Positions 17,354-25,189 of a DNA stretch of 35,810 nucleotides are shown piece by piece. The DNA is from an uncultured Pelagibacteraceae bacterium. GTDB lineage: Bacteria > Pseudomonadota > Alphaproteobacteria > Pelagibacterales > Pelagibacteraceae. Each line of letters opens with the position of its first letter. The stretch's first letter is position 1. The stretch is taken from the NCBI GenBank assembly GCA_902600245.1, contig CACKIQ010000008.1, positions 1-35,810 of the forward strand, read 5' to 3'. The position numbers and the translations under genes were made by a program. The notes beneath the pieces are model-generated. The model was not told the origin of the DNA. It searched no databases and saw nothing but the letters and a program-made list of their open reading frames with translations.

Positions 17354-17723
17354 TATTAAATTAATCTATATAGTTTTTTTATTTTATTTTTGTTTAATTT
17401 TGAACTTAAATGCAAAAAGTAATTTAGAGGGCACTTTTACGGATATAAAAATTTTAGATAAAATAAGTTCTAAGAACACTTTACTTAAAATTAAAAATGG
17501 AGAATTAATAAAGTTTAAAGATTTATCAATTAAAAGTTTAAAATGTAAAAATTCAGAATTTGATGATAATCCAGAAATAACTGCTTATATACAGGTTCGT
17601 GATTTGACTAATAAAAATAATGATGAGGTTTTTGTTTTTAATGGTTGGATGTTTTCATCAAGTCCATCAATTGCACCTTTTGATCATCCTGTTTATGATG
17701 TTTGGCTTGTGAAATGTTATTAA
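17316..17723 (+). CDS. DUF2155-family exported protein
   Basis: Family of unknown function found beside the NDUFA12-like gene in alphaproteobacteria. From the ATG at 17316 the protein is 135 aa. Residues about 14-34 form a hydrophobic signal peptide (KLIYIVFLFYFCLILNLNA) and the rest is a small beta-rich domain (ILDKISSKNTLLKIKNG ... EVFVFNGWMFSSSPSIAPFDHPVYDVWLVKCY). Cys residues in KSLKCKNSE and at the end (VKCY) could form a periplasmic disulfide (inference). The ATG lies 38 bases inside the upstream gene without a ribosome-binding site. An ATT at 17355 follows GGAAAG (17343-17348) by 6 bases and would begin exactly at the signal peptide (Met-Lys-Leu-Ile). The 3' end overlaps accC by 4 bases. 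Confidence 0.8.
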   Translation: MVLKRNTQVGKNNIKLIYIVFLFYFCLILNLNAKSNLEGTFTDIKILDKISSKNTLLKIKNGELIKFKDLSIKSLKCKNSEFDDNPEITAYIQVRDLTNKNNDEVFVFNGWMFSSSPSIAPFDHPVYDVWLVKCY

Positions 17724-19057
17724 ACAATTGAGTCTTTATCTAGCCAACTAACATTAAAATCTGAATTGATAAATTTTTTGTGGTTTAATAATTTTTTATG
17801 CAGAGGTATTGTTGTAGTTATTCCTTCAATAACAAATTCATCTAAAGATCTATTCATTCTTTGAATTGCTTCTGTTCTGTTTCTTCCATGACAAATTAAC
17901 TTACAGACCATACTGTCGTAATAAGGTGTTACCTTATATCCTTGAAATATTGCACCATCAACTCTGGTTCTAAAACCAGATGGTTGATGACACATTGTTA
18001 TAACTCCAGGTGACGGCTGAAAGTTTTTGCTCGCATCTTCAGCATTTATTCTACATTCAATTGCATGTCCTCTAGGATTTATATCACTTTGTTTCAATGC
18101 AGTTTCTCCTGAAAAAGCAATCCAAATTTGCTCTTTAATTATATCGATCCCTGTTACCATCTCTGTTACAGGGTGTTCAACTTGTACCCTTGTATTCATT
18201 TCAAGAAAGTAAAATTTTCCATCTTCATATATAAACTCCACTGTTCCAGCACCCATGTAACCTATTTTAGTTACCATTTTTAAAGTTTTTTCAAATAAAT
18301 CTTTTCTTATTTCGTCATTTAAAACCGGGCTTGGTGTTTCCTCTATTAATTTTTGATGCCTTCTTTGAACAGAACAATCTCTTTCATGAAGGTGAACTGC
18401 TCTATTTTTTCCAGCTAATATTTGAACCTCAATATGTCTTGGGTTTTGGAAAAATTTTTCAATATAAACTTCATCATTACCAAAATATTTTTGTGCTTCA
18501 GATTTAGCGGTCGAAAATAATGTTTCAAATTCTTCCTCCTTATAAACTATCTTCATACCTTTACCTCCACCTCCACCTGAGGCTTTAATTAAGATAGGAA
18601 AACCAATTTTTTTACATAGTTCTTTTGCTTCAGAAATATCTTTTACACCACCCTCAGATCCTTCAATAACAGGTAATCCATTTTCTTTAGCTATCTTTTT
18701 TGCTTGTATTTTATCACCCATCATTTCAATATGTTTTGATGAGGCTCCGATAAAAATTATTTTATTATCCTCTAAAATGCGCGCAAAATTTGCATTTTCA
18801 GATAGAAAACCATAGCCAGGATGCACTGCGTCAGCATTCGTAAGCTCTATTGCTGACATTAATGCAGGAATATTTAAATAACTATTTGCTGGTTGATGAG
18901 AGCCAATACAAACACTTTCATCAGCCATCCTTACATGCATACTTTCTCTATCTACATCAGAATGAACAGCTACAGTAGGTATTCCCCATTCTTTACATGC
19001 CCTAACAATTCTAACTGCAATTTCCCCTCGGTTTGCAATTAAAATTTTTTTAAACAT
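17720..19057 (-). CDS. accC: Biotin carboxylase subunit of acetyl-CoA carboxylase
   Basis: Carboxylates the biotin of AccB with bicarbonate and ATP, the first half-reaction toward malonyl-CoA. The protein is 445 aa, normal for AccC. It begins FKKILIANRGEIAVRIVRA. The ATP-grasp glycine loop GGGGGKGMK spans residues 161-169. HLHERDCSVQRRHQKLIEE, then FLEMNTRVQVEHPVTEMVTG, give the metal- and bicarbonate-binding core, and GHAIECRINAEDA starts the C-terminal domain. It is the last gene of an aroQ-accB-accC operon, 3 bases after accB. The length excludes a fused biotinyl domain (as in PccA or PycA), so AccC is well supported. Confidence 0.97.
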   Translation of the reverse strand: MFKKILIANRGEIAVRIVRACKEWGIPTVAVHSDVDRESMHVRMADESVCIGSHQPANSYLNIPALMSAIELTNADAVHPGYGFLSENANFARILEDNKIIFIGASSKHIEMMGDKIQAKKIAKENGLPVIEGSEGGVKDISEAKELCKKIGFPILIKASGGGGGKGMKIVYKEEEFETLFSTAKSEAQKYFGNDEVYIEKFFQNPRHIEVQILAGKNRAVHLHERDCSVQRRHQKLIEETPSPVLNDEIRKDLFEKTLKMVTKIGYMGAGTVEFIYEDGKFYFLEMNTRVQVEHPVTEMVTGIDIIKEQIWIAFSGETALKQSDINPRGHAIECRINAEDASKNFQPSPGVITMCHQPSGFRTRVDGAIFQGYKVTPYYDSMVCKLICHGRNRTEAIQRMNRSLDEFVIEGITTTIPLHKKLLNHKKFINSDFNVSWLDKDSIV

Positions 19058-19060
19058 TAT

Positions 19061-19495
19061 TTATTCAAGGATAATAATAGTTTGGCCAAATTCAACAGGT
19101 TGACCATCTTCTACACAAATTTCTTTTACCACACCTTCTGCAGTAGAGGGAACATGATTCATCGTTTTCATCGCTTCAACAATCATTACAGTATCACCTT
19201 TTTTAATTTTTTTTCCAACCTCAACAAATTTTTTTGCACCAGGTTCTGGAGCATGATATGCTGTTCCTATTATAGGTGAGGTAATTTCAGTTCCTGATTT
19301 AATATTTGGGGTTTGAGTATTTGCTGATTTTGTTGTACTTGATGAGGGTGAAATTACTTGTGGTTGGTTGTTAATCGAGACATTATTTTTTGATACCTTA
19401 ATTTTTGTATCCTTTTCAGTTATCTCAATTTCAGTAAGGTTAAATTCTTTTAAATAATCACTTAATTCTTGAATTATTTTTTTATTTATTTTCAT
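19061..19495 (-). CDS. accB: Biotin carboxyl carrier protein of acetyl-CoA carboxylase
   Basis: Carries carboxybiotin between AccC and the carboxyltransferase. The protein is 144 aa. The N-terminal segment (KIIQELSDYLKEFNLTEIEITEKDTKIKV) is the AccB dimer/AccC-binding part. Residues about 40-70 form a Ser/Thr/Pro/Asn linker. The biotinyl domain (70-144) carries the biotinylation Lys110 in EAMKTMN, the variant common in alphaproteobacteria, and the 'thumb' region is visible as PEPGAKKFVEVG. It overlaps aroQ by 14 bases and precedes accC by 3, so it is almost certainly co-transcribed. Confidence 0.96.
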   Translation of the reverse strand: MKINKKIIQELSDYLKEFNLTEIEITEKDTKIKVSKNNVSINNQPQVISPSSSTTKSANTQTPNIKSGTEITSPIIGTAYHAPEPGAKKFVEVGKKIKKGDTVMIVEAMKTMNHVPSTAEGVVKEICVEDGQPVEFGQTIIILE

Positions 19496-19931
19496 TTTGC
19501 AGAGTCTTTTGTAATGAAATTATGGCCAAAATATATCCTTCAGCACCTAGTCCAAAAATTCCACCAGTTACCACACCACTTATAAGTGATTTATGTCTAA
19601 ATTCCTCTCTTTTATAAATATTAGACAAGTGTAGCTCAATTATTGGTTTTTTGAATAAATCCAAAGCATCTCTTATTGCTATAGATGTATGTGTAAATGC
19701 AGCAGCATTTATGATCATACCATCAAATTTATTTCTAGAATCTTGAATTATATTTACCAACTCACCTTCAATATTAGATTGAGCAAATTTTATATCAATC
19801 CCAATCTCTTGAGCTTTTTTAGAGCAATTTTCTTTAAGTTTATTATACGAAGTAGATCCATATTGTGATTGTTCTCTTTCACCTAATAGATTAAGATTTG
19901 GGCCATTAATAATAATTATTTTATTATTCAT
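19482..19931 (-). CDS. aroQ: 3-dehydroquinate dehydratase, type II
   Basis: Dehydrates 3-dehydroquinate to 3-dehydroshikimate in the shikimate pathway. The protein is 149 aa, the size of the dodecameric type II enzyme. The N-terminal INGPNLNLLGERE and the active-site loop with Tyr in QYGS are clear. NAAAFTHTSIAIRDAL and ELHLSNIYKREEFRHKSLIS supply the conserved His, Ser and Arg residues. It is the first gene of the aroQ-accB-accC run, a common bacterial arrangement. Its start codon is 16 bases from the divergent thiS start, so its promoter must reach into thiS. Confidence 0.97.
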   Translation of the reverse strand: MNNKIIIINGPNLNLLGEREQSQYGSTSYNKLKENCSKKAQEIGIDIKFAQSNIEGELVNIIQDSRNKFDGMIINAAAFTHTSIAIRDALDLFKKPIIELHLSNIYKREEFRHKSLISGVVTGGIFGLGAEGYILAIISLQKTLQNENK

Positions 19932-19947
19932 TCAGCATTTATATACG

Positions 19948-20166
19948 ATGAAAAAAATAAAAAAAATAAAAATTAAAATAAATGGTAAAATCAAAACTAT
20001 AATTGAGTATTCAAAACTCTCGGAATTGTTAAAACAACTCAAAATACCCTTAAATAAAGTAGCTATTGAGCTAAATGAGGAAATAATAGATAAGAAAAAA
20101 ATTAATAAATTAAAATTAAAAAAAAATGATAAAATTGAAATAGTTCATTTTATAGGAGGTGGTTAA
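19948..20166 (+). CDS. thiS: Sulfur carrier protein ThiS
   Basis: Ubiquitin-fold carrier whose C-terminal thiocarboxylate donates sulfur to the thiazole ring of thiamine. The 72-aa protein has a Lys/Ile-rich first strand (IKIKINGKIKTI), a helix (YSKLSELLKQLKI) and the conserved VAIELNEEIIDK. It ends in HFIGGG, the obligatory Gly-Gly terminus. The final Gly codons contain AGGAGG (20154-20159), which doubles as the thiG ribosome-binding site. No thiF-type adenylase or thiO/thiH is adjacent, so the partner enzymes must be elsewhere. Confidence 0.93.
   Translation: MKKIKKIKIKINGKIKTIIEYSKLSELLKQLKIPLNKVAIELNEEIIDKKKINKLKLKKNDKIEIVHFIGGG
20154..20159 (+). promoter_or_regulatory. Shine-Dalgarno of thiG embedded in the thiS Gly-Gly codons
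   Basis: AGGAGG (20154-20159) lies across the last Gly codons of thiS, 8 bases before TTG at 20168. It is the strongest Shine-Dalgarno match I noticed in the window and decides the thiG start: the in-frame GTG at 20159 would begin within the site itself. Confidence 0.7.
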
Positions 20167-20167
20167 G

Positions 20168-20941
20168 TTGAAAAAAGATAATTTAATTATTGCAAAAAAG
20201 AAATTTAGTTCAAGATTGATTGTTGGAACTGGTAAATATAAAAATATGCAAGAGTGTTCTAAAGCAATTAAACTCTCAGGTGCAGAAATAGTCACTGTAG
20301 CAGTTAGAAGAGTAAATATAGTTGATAAAAATAAGCCCTTGTTGATGGATTATATTGACCCAAAAAAAATTACTTATTTACCAAATACTGCAGGGTGTTT
20401 TAATTCGAAAGAGGCATTAAGAACATTAAGACTTGCAAGAGAAATAGGTGGATGGAAATTAGTTAAATTAGAGGTTTTAGGTGATAAAAAAAATCTATTT
20501 CCTGACATGATTGAAACTTTAAACTCAACAGAAGTTCTTGCAAAAGAAGGTTTTAAAGTAATGGTATATTGCAATGATGATCCATTGATGGCTAAACGTT
20601 TAGAAAATGCTGGAGCAGATGCAATAATGCCTCTAGCTGCGCCAATAGGATCTGGTTTGGGAATTCAAAACAAAATTAACATCCAAATAATTAGAAAACA
20701 AACAAAATTACCTTTAATAATAGATGCTGGTTTGGGACAAGCATCTGATGCAACTATTGCAATGGAATTAGGATGTGATGGGGTTTTAGTCAATACTGCT
20801 ATCGCCAAAGCAAAAAATCCATTTCAAATGGCGCAAGCTTTTAAAAACGCAGTTATAGCTGGCAGACAATCTTATAAATCTGGAAGGATAGATAAAACAT
20901 TAATGGGTAATCCTTCATCTCCATCAAAAGGAATTATTTAG
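20168..20941 (+). CDS. thiG: Thiazole synthase
   Basis: Forms the thiazole phosphate of thiamine from DXP, dehydroglycine and ThiS thiocarboxylate. From TTG at 20168 (MKKDNLI...) the protein is 257 aa, normal for ThiG. Family features are SRLIVGTGKYKN, then TVAVRR and LPNTAGCFNSKEALRTLRLARE. The Schiff-base Lys region is WKLVKLEVLGDKKNLFPDM; MPLAAPIGSGLGIQN and IIDAGLGQASDATIAMELGCDGVLVNTAIA form the phosphate-binding part. The TTG start is chosen because AGGAGG lies 8 bases upstream; the GTG at 20159 would overlap that site. It is coupled to thiS (stop at 20166). The 3' end overlaps rne by 8 bases. Confidence 0.95.
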   Translation: MKKDNLIIAKKKFSSRLIVGTGKYKNMQECSKAIKLSGAEIVTVAVRRVNIVDKNKPLLMDYIDPKKITYLPNTAGCFNSKEALRTLRLAREIGGWKLVKLEVLGDKKNLFPDMIETLNSTEVLAKEGFKVMVYCNDDPLMAKRLENAGADAIMPLAAPIGSGLGIQNKINIQIIRKQTKLPLIIDAGLGQASDATIAMELGCDGVLVNTAIAKAKNPFQMAQAFKNAVIAGRQSYKSGRIDKTLMGNPSSPSKGII

Positions 20942-22751
20942 TTTTTTTAAAGTATCTTTTTTTTTTATAAATTTTCTTAATTTTTTTCTTGTTATCTTTT
21001 TTTTCTGTAAATTTATTTTCTTTACTTTGAGTTTCTAAATTTTTAAGTTTTTCATGATATTCAACTGCCTCAATAGTTTTTTTTGATTTATTTTGAAAAT
21101 TTATTATGTATTCTGGTATTATTAAAGAATTATCACTTATAATATCAATAGTAATTTTATTTTTTTTTTCAAAATAAGTTAAATCATTAACAAAATTTTC
21201 TTTTAAAAATTCGGAGATTTTATTACAAACTTTAAGTTCAACAAATTTGGCTTTATTTATTACACCTTTTAACTCTACAATTTTTAAAAGTTTTTGTGCA
21301 AAAGATTCATCTGTTAACGTCACCTTCCATTTAATTGCACTTTCTCGAAGCCGCTGTCTAGACATTTCTAAAAGACCAAAATTACTGATTCTTCCAATTT
21401 GAATTCTTGCTCTATCTGTTCTACATTTTTCTTTAAGTTTTCTCTCGACTAACCTTCTGTTACTGTAACTTAGCATATCTATAAAATCGATTATAATAAG
21501 ACCTGACAAATCTCTTATTTTAATTTGTCTTGCAATTTCCTCTGAAGCTTCGATGTTTGTATCAAGAGCAGTACTTTCAACATTTTTACCTCTAATTGAG
21601 CTACCTGAATTAATGTCAATTGATACTAATGCTTCTGTCGGATTAATAACTAAATAGCCACCTGATTTAAGTTTGATTTCAGAGTCGAAGATTTGATTTA
21701 ATTTTTGTTCAATATTTTCTTGGATGAACAATGGTATCTTACCTCTATACTTTTTAACTTTTTTTACAGTAGAAGGCATCATTGTTTTCATAAACGACTG
21801 TGCCTTTTTATATCCTTCGTTTCCCTCAACAATAATATTTTGAGTAGTATCATCAAACATATCTCTTAATGTTCTCTTAATTATTTCACTTTCTTGATGA
21901 ATTAATGATGGAGCAATAGAATTAATTGCGTTTTCTTTTATTTGACCCCATGTATTAATTAAGATTGTTAGATCATTATTGATTTCATTTTTTGTTTTAT
22001 TGCTTCCAGCAGTTCTTACTATCAAACCCATTTCTTTTGGAATTTTAATCTCATTTAGTATTGCTCTTATTTTTTTTCTGTCGTTTGGATTAAATATTTT
22101 TCTTGAAATTCCTCCACCTTTAGGTGTGTTAGGCATTAACACAATATATTTTCCAGCAATAGAAATGAAAGTACTTAGCGCTGCTCCTTTCTGTCCTCGT
22201 TCATCTTTTATAACTTGAACAAGAATAACTTGATTTGGTTTTATCACTTCTTGAATTTTATATCTTTTAAATCTAAATATTTTCTCTTTCTTTTTTTCTT
22301 TTAGATTTTCTAAATTTTCTTTTTCATTAATATTTTCTTTTTCTTGAGATATTTCATCTAATTGTTTATCTAAATTATTTTCTATTGGATCATCTATTTC
22401 TAATTTACCCTCCGCAATATTTTCTTCCTCTTTCGCTTCAACTTGCTTTGATAACTCTTCTCTAGCTTTTTCCTCTTCTTCTTTAATTTTATCTAAATCT
22501 GCTTTTGGTATTTGGTAATAATCTGATTGAATGTCGTTAAAGGATAGAAAACCATGCCTTTCTCTTCCAAAATCAATAAATGCTGCTTGAAGCGATGGTT
22601 CTATTCTACTGACTTTGCCTAAATAAATATTATTTTTAATAAGATTATTTTTTAAACCTTCGTATTCGTAATCTTCAATATTTTCACCTGATTTAAGTAC
22701 AACCCTAGTTTCATTTGGATGCGATGCATCAATGTATAAATTTTTTTCCAT
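20934..22751 (-). CDS. rne: Ribonuclease E/G, short form lacking the zinc-link cysteines
   Basis: Endoribonuclease for mRNA decay and rRNA/tRNA processing. The protein is 605 aa. The S1 domain (about 38-195) is interrupted at about 85-158 by a Glu/Lys-rich coiled-coil-like insertion, as in other alphaproteobacterial RNase E. The catalytic DNase I-like domain holds D379 (VSIDINSGS) and D422 (IIIDFIDM), the Mg-binding pair. After GLLEMSRQRLRES the usual CPxCxGTG zinc-link is missing: residues 471-485 contain no Cys. The small domain follows, then a Lys-rich tail (570-605), with no long degradosome scaffold. RNase G is the alternative name; the S1 insertion favours RNase E. It is convergent with thiG (8-base overlap). 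Confidence 0.9.
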   Translation of the reverse strand: MEKNLYIDASHPNETRVVLKSGENIEDYEYEGLKNNLIKNNIYLGKVSRIEPSLQAAFIDFGRERHGFLSFNDIQSDYYQIPKADLDKIKEEEEKAREELSKQVEAKEEENIAEGKLEIDDPIENNLDKQLDEISQEKENINEKENLENLKEKKKEKIFRFKRYKIQEVIKPNQVILVQVIKDERGQKGAALSTFISIAGKYIVLMPNTPKGGGISRKIFNPNDRKKIRAILNEIKIPKEMGLIVRTAGSNKTKNEINNDLTILINTWGQIKENAINSIAPSLIHQESEIIKRTLRDMFDDTTQNIIVEGNEGYKKAQSFMKTMMPSTVKKVKKYRGKIPLFIQENIEQKLNQIFDSEIKLKSGGYLVINPTEALVSIDINSGSSIRGKNVESTALDTNIEASEEIARQIKIRDLSGLIIIDFIDMLSYSNRRLVERKLKEKCRTDRARIQIGRISNFGLLEMSRQRLRESAIKWKVTLTDESFAQKLLKIVELKGVINKAKFVELKVCNKISEFLKENFVNDLTYFEKKNKITIDIISDNSLIIPEYIINFQNKSKKTIEAVEYHEKLKNLETQSKENKFTEKKDNKKKIKKIYKKKRYFKKTK

Positions 22752-22837
22752 ATTTTTGTAATTTTTATTTTCATTTATAATTTATTTATTAGAAATTTTG
22801 TTTCGTATCATTGCCTTATCTTTAACAAATTCCAAGA

Positions 22838-22843
22838 TATAAT
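22838..22843 (+). promoter_or_regulatory. Consensus -10 box just before the PBP1A gene
   Basis: A perfect TATAAT lies at 22838-22843, with only a weak -35 (TTATCT, 22815-22820, 17-base spacer). Transcription would begin near 22850, only about 3 bases before the ATG at 22853, so it would give a nearly leaderless mRNA. GGAA (22844-22847) would then not be transcribed as a ribosome-binding site. Either this is a short-leader promoter or the match is accidental. The rest of the 101-base divergent gap (22752-22852) shows no other clear element. Confidence 0.28.
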
Positions 22844-22852
22844 GGAATTAAA

Positions 22853-25189
22853 ATGAATAGTTTTTTAAAGAATATTTTAATTATTTCACTATCTGGAGTA
22901 TTTTTAGCAGGCGCGTTAATAATAGCTATATTATGGATATATTCTAATGACATTCCAGATTATAAATTTTTAAATAATTATAAACCCTCGGTTTCTAGTA
23001 AAGTTTATTCAGGTAATGGAGAGCTAGTTGCAGATTTCTCAAAGGAAAAAAGGGTTTTTGTTCCTTTTAATTCTATTCCAAAAAATGTAATTAATGCTTT
23101 TTTATCTGCAGAGGATAAAAATTTTTTTTCTCATCCTGGTGTTGATGCTAAAGGAGTTATAAGAGCATCAATAAATAATATTTCTAATATTTTATCATCT
23201 AAAAGGTTAGAAGGCGCATCTACAATTACCCAACAAGTTGCAAAAAATTTCTTACTAACGAATGAAGTGAGTTTAAACAGGAAAATTAAGGAAGCAATTT
23301 TAGCTTTTAGAATAGAGAGAGCTCTATCGAAAGAGAGAATTCTAGAACTTTACCTAAATCAAATTTATCTTGGAAGCGGAGCTTATGGAGTTGCTGCTGC
23401 AAGCTTAGAATATTTTGATAAATCTATTAAAGATTTAAATTATTCTGAAGCCGCTTTATTAGCAGCTTTGCCAAAAGCACCTAGTAAATATAATCCGTAT
23501 AGGGATCCAGATATGGCAAAATTCAGAAGAAACTTAGTCTTAAAAAATTTATTAGATAATAATTATCTAACATTGGAATGGTACGAAAAACTTATAAATG
23601 AGGAAATAATTTTAAAAAAAAATAAAAAAATTTATTTAGAAGATGCTCAATATTTTATTGAAGATGTGAGAAAGAGTGTAATTGAAACTTTAAGCTATGA
23701 TAAAGTTTATAAACAAGGTTTTAACATTAATACTCCAATAGATTTAAATTTACAAACTATTGCAACAAAATCTCTTCGAGATGGGTTAATAGAATATGAT
23801 AAAAGAAAGGGATGGAGAGGACCACTTACTAATAAGATTAATAATTCAGAATGGAAAAAAGATTTAGAAAAGTATAAATTAGAAAATTCAATAGATTGGA
23901 AATTAGCAATAGTAAAAAAAATAAATAAATTTTCTGCAGAAATAGAAACAGCTGATAATACTCAAGGCACTATAGAATATCAGGGTATTTCTTGGACAAA
24001 GAAAGAATTTAATAAGTTATTAAAACCTGGTGATATTATTTATGTTGAACCAATTAAAGAAAATAATTTTAATTTAAAACAACTACCAAAAGTAAATGGA
24101 GGAATTGTTGTGATGGATCCATTTACCGGTAGAGTTTTAGCTCTTAGTGGTGGTTTTAGTTTTAAGCAAAGTGAATTTAACAGAGCAACTCAAGCCAAAA
24201 GACAACCTGGATCGGCTTTTAAGCCATTTGTTTATGCTTTAGCTTTAGAGAATAATTTTACACCAACATCACTAGTTCTGGATGCACCACTAGTTTTAGA
24301 CCAAGGAGATGATTTAAAAATGTGGAAACCAGAAAATTATGGAAAAAAATTTTATGGGCCTTCAACTTTAAGGGTTGGTTTGGAGAAATCTAGAAATTTA
24401 ATGACAGTAAGAATAGCCCAAAATTTAGGTGTGAAGAAAATAGTTGATTTTTCAAAAGCACTTAAAATTTATGATAATCCAGAGGAGCTTTTATCTATAT
24501 CTTTGGGATCTGCTGAAACTACTTTATTAAAACTTACATCAGCTTATTCAGTTTTTGTTAATGGTGGAAAACTTGTTGAACCAATACTCATAGATAGAAT
24601 TCAAGACAGTGAGGGAAATACTATTTTTAACAATGATAAAAGAAAATGTATTAATTGTGATCAAATTTCTTATTTAACTAGTGATTATCCAGAGATTAAA
24701 AACAATTATAAGCAAATTTTTACTCCAGAAACTGCTTTTCAAATGACATCAATATTAGAAGGAGTTGTTCAAAGAGGGACAGCAAAAAAACTAAAAAAAT
24801 TAAATTTGAATATTGCAGGCAAAACTGGAACAACAAATAAAAATACAGATACTTGGTTTATAGGTTTTACTTCAAATTTGTTAGTTGGAGTTTATGTTGG
24901 TTCTGATAATCCAGTTCCATTAGGAAAATATGAAACAGGATCTAAAACTGCTTTGCCAATATTTAAAAGTTTTATAAGTGATTCTGTAAACAAATATGAA
25001 GCAAGACCTTTTAAAGCTGCCAAAGGAACTGTGATGATGGTTGTTGATCCTTCGACAGGTCAAAAAGCAAAATTTAACACAAAGGATACTATTATTGAGG
25101 TTTTTAAAAAAGAAAATGTAGTTGATGGAAAAGTACTTTATACAAATACAGATAGATTAGATTCAAATAATATATTAAAGTTTTACTAA
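22853..25189 (+). CDS. mrcA: Penicillin-binding protein 1A (bifunctional peptidoglycan synthase)
   Basis: Class A PBP that polymerises glycan strands and cross-links peptides in the periplasm. The protein is 778 aa. It has a single N-terminal membrane anchor (about 7-30). The GT51 transglycosylase motifs are AEDKNFFSHPG (Glu87), EGASTITQQVAKN, RKIKEAILA and LELYLNQIYLGSGAYGVAAAS. The transpeptidase domain has the SxxK nucleophile Ser454 (GSAFKPF), the SxN motif SRN, and KTGTT from Lys657. An OB-like segment lies between the two domains. It is the first gene of a PBP1A-prfB-AsmA-like run; its stop TAA overlaps the prfB ATG by one base. It is divergent from rne. Confidence 0.95.
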   Translation: MNSFLKNILIISLSGVFLAGALIIAILWIYSNDIPDYKFLNNYKPSVSSKVYSGNGELVADFSKEKRVFVPFNSIPKNVINAFLSAEDKNFFSHPGVDAKGVIRASINNISNILSSKRLEGASTITQQVAKNFLLTNEVSLNRKIKEAILAFRIERALSKERILELYLNQIYLGSGAYGVAAASLEYFDKSIKDLNYSEAALLAALPKAPSKYNPYRDPDMAKFRRNLVLKNLLDNNYLTLEWYEKLINEEIILKKNKKIYLEDAQYFIEDVRKSVIETLSYDKVYKQGFNINTPIDLNLQTIATKSLRDGLIEYDKRKGWRGPLTNKINNSEWKKDLEKYKLENSIDWKLAIVKKINKFSAEIETADNTQGTIEYQGISWTKKEFNKLLKPGDIIYVEPIKENNFNLKQLPKVNGGIVVMDPFTGRVLALSGGFSFKQSEFNRATQAKRQPGSAFKPFVYALALENNFTPTSLVLDAPLVLDQGDDLKMWKPENYGKKFYGPSTLRVGLEKSRNLMTVRIAQNLGVKKIVDFSKALKIYDNPEELLSISLGSAETTLLKLTSAYSVFVNGGKLVEPILIDRIQDSEGNTIFNNDKRKCINCDQISYLTSDYPEIKNNYKQIFTPETAFQMTSILEGVVQRGTAKKLKKLNLNIAGKTGTTNKNTDTWFIGFTSNLLVGVYVGSDNPVPLGKYETGSKTALPIFKSFISDSVNKYEARPFKAAKGTVMMVVDPSTGQKAKFNTKDTIIEVFKKENVVDGKVLYTNTDRLDSNNILKFY

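Noticed and set aside
20159..20167. GTG start for thiG
   Set aside because: It overlaps the AGGAGG site itself; the TTG at 20168 has ideal 8-base spacing.
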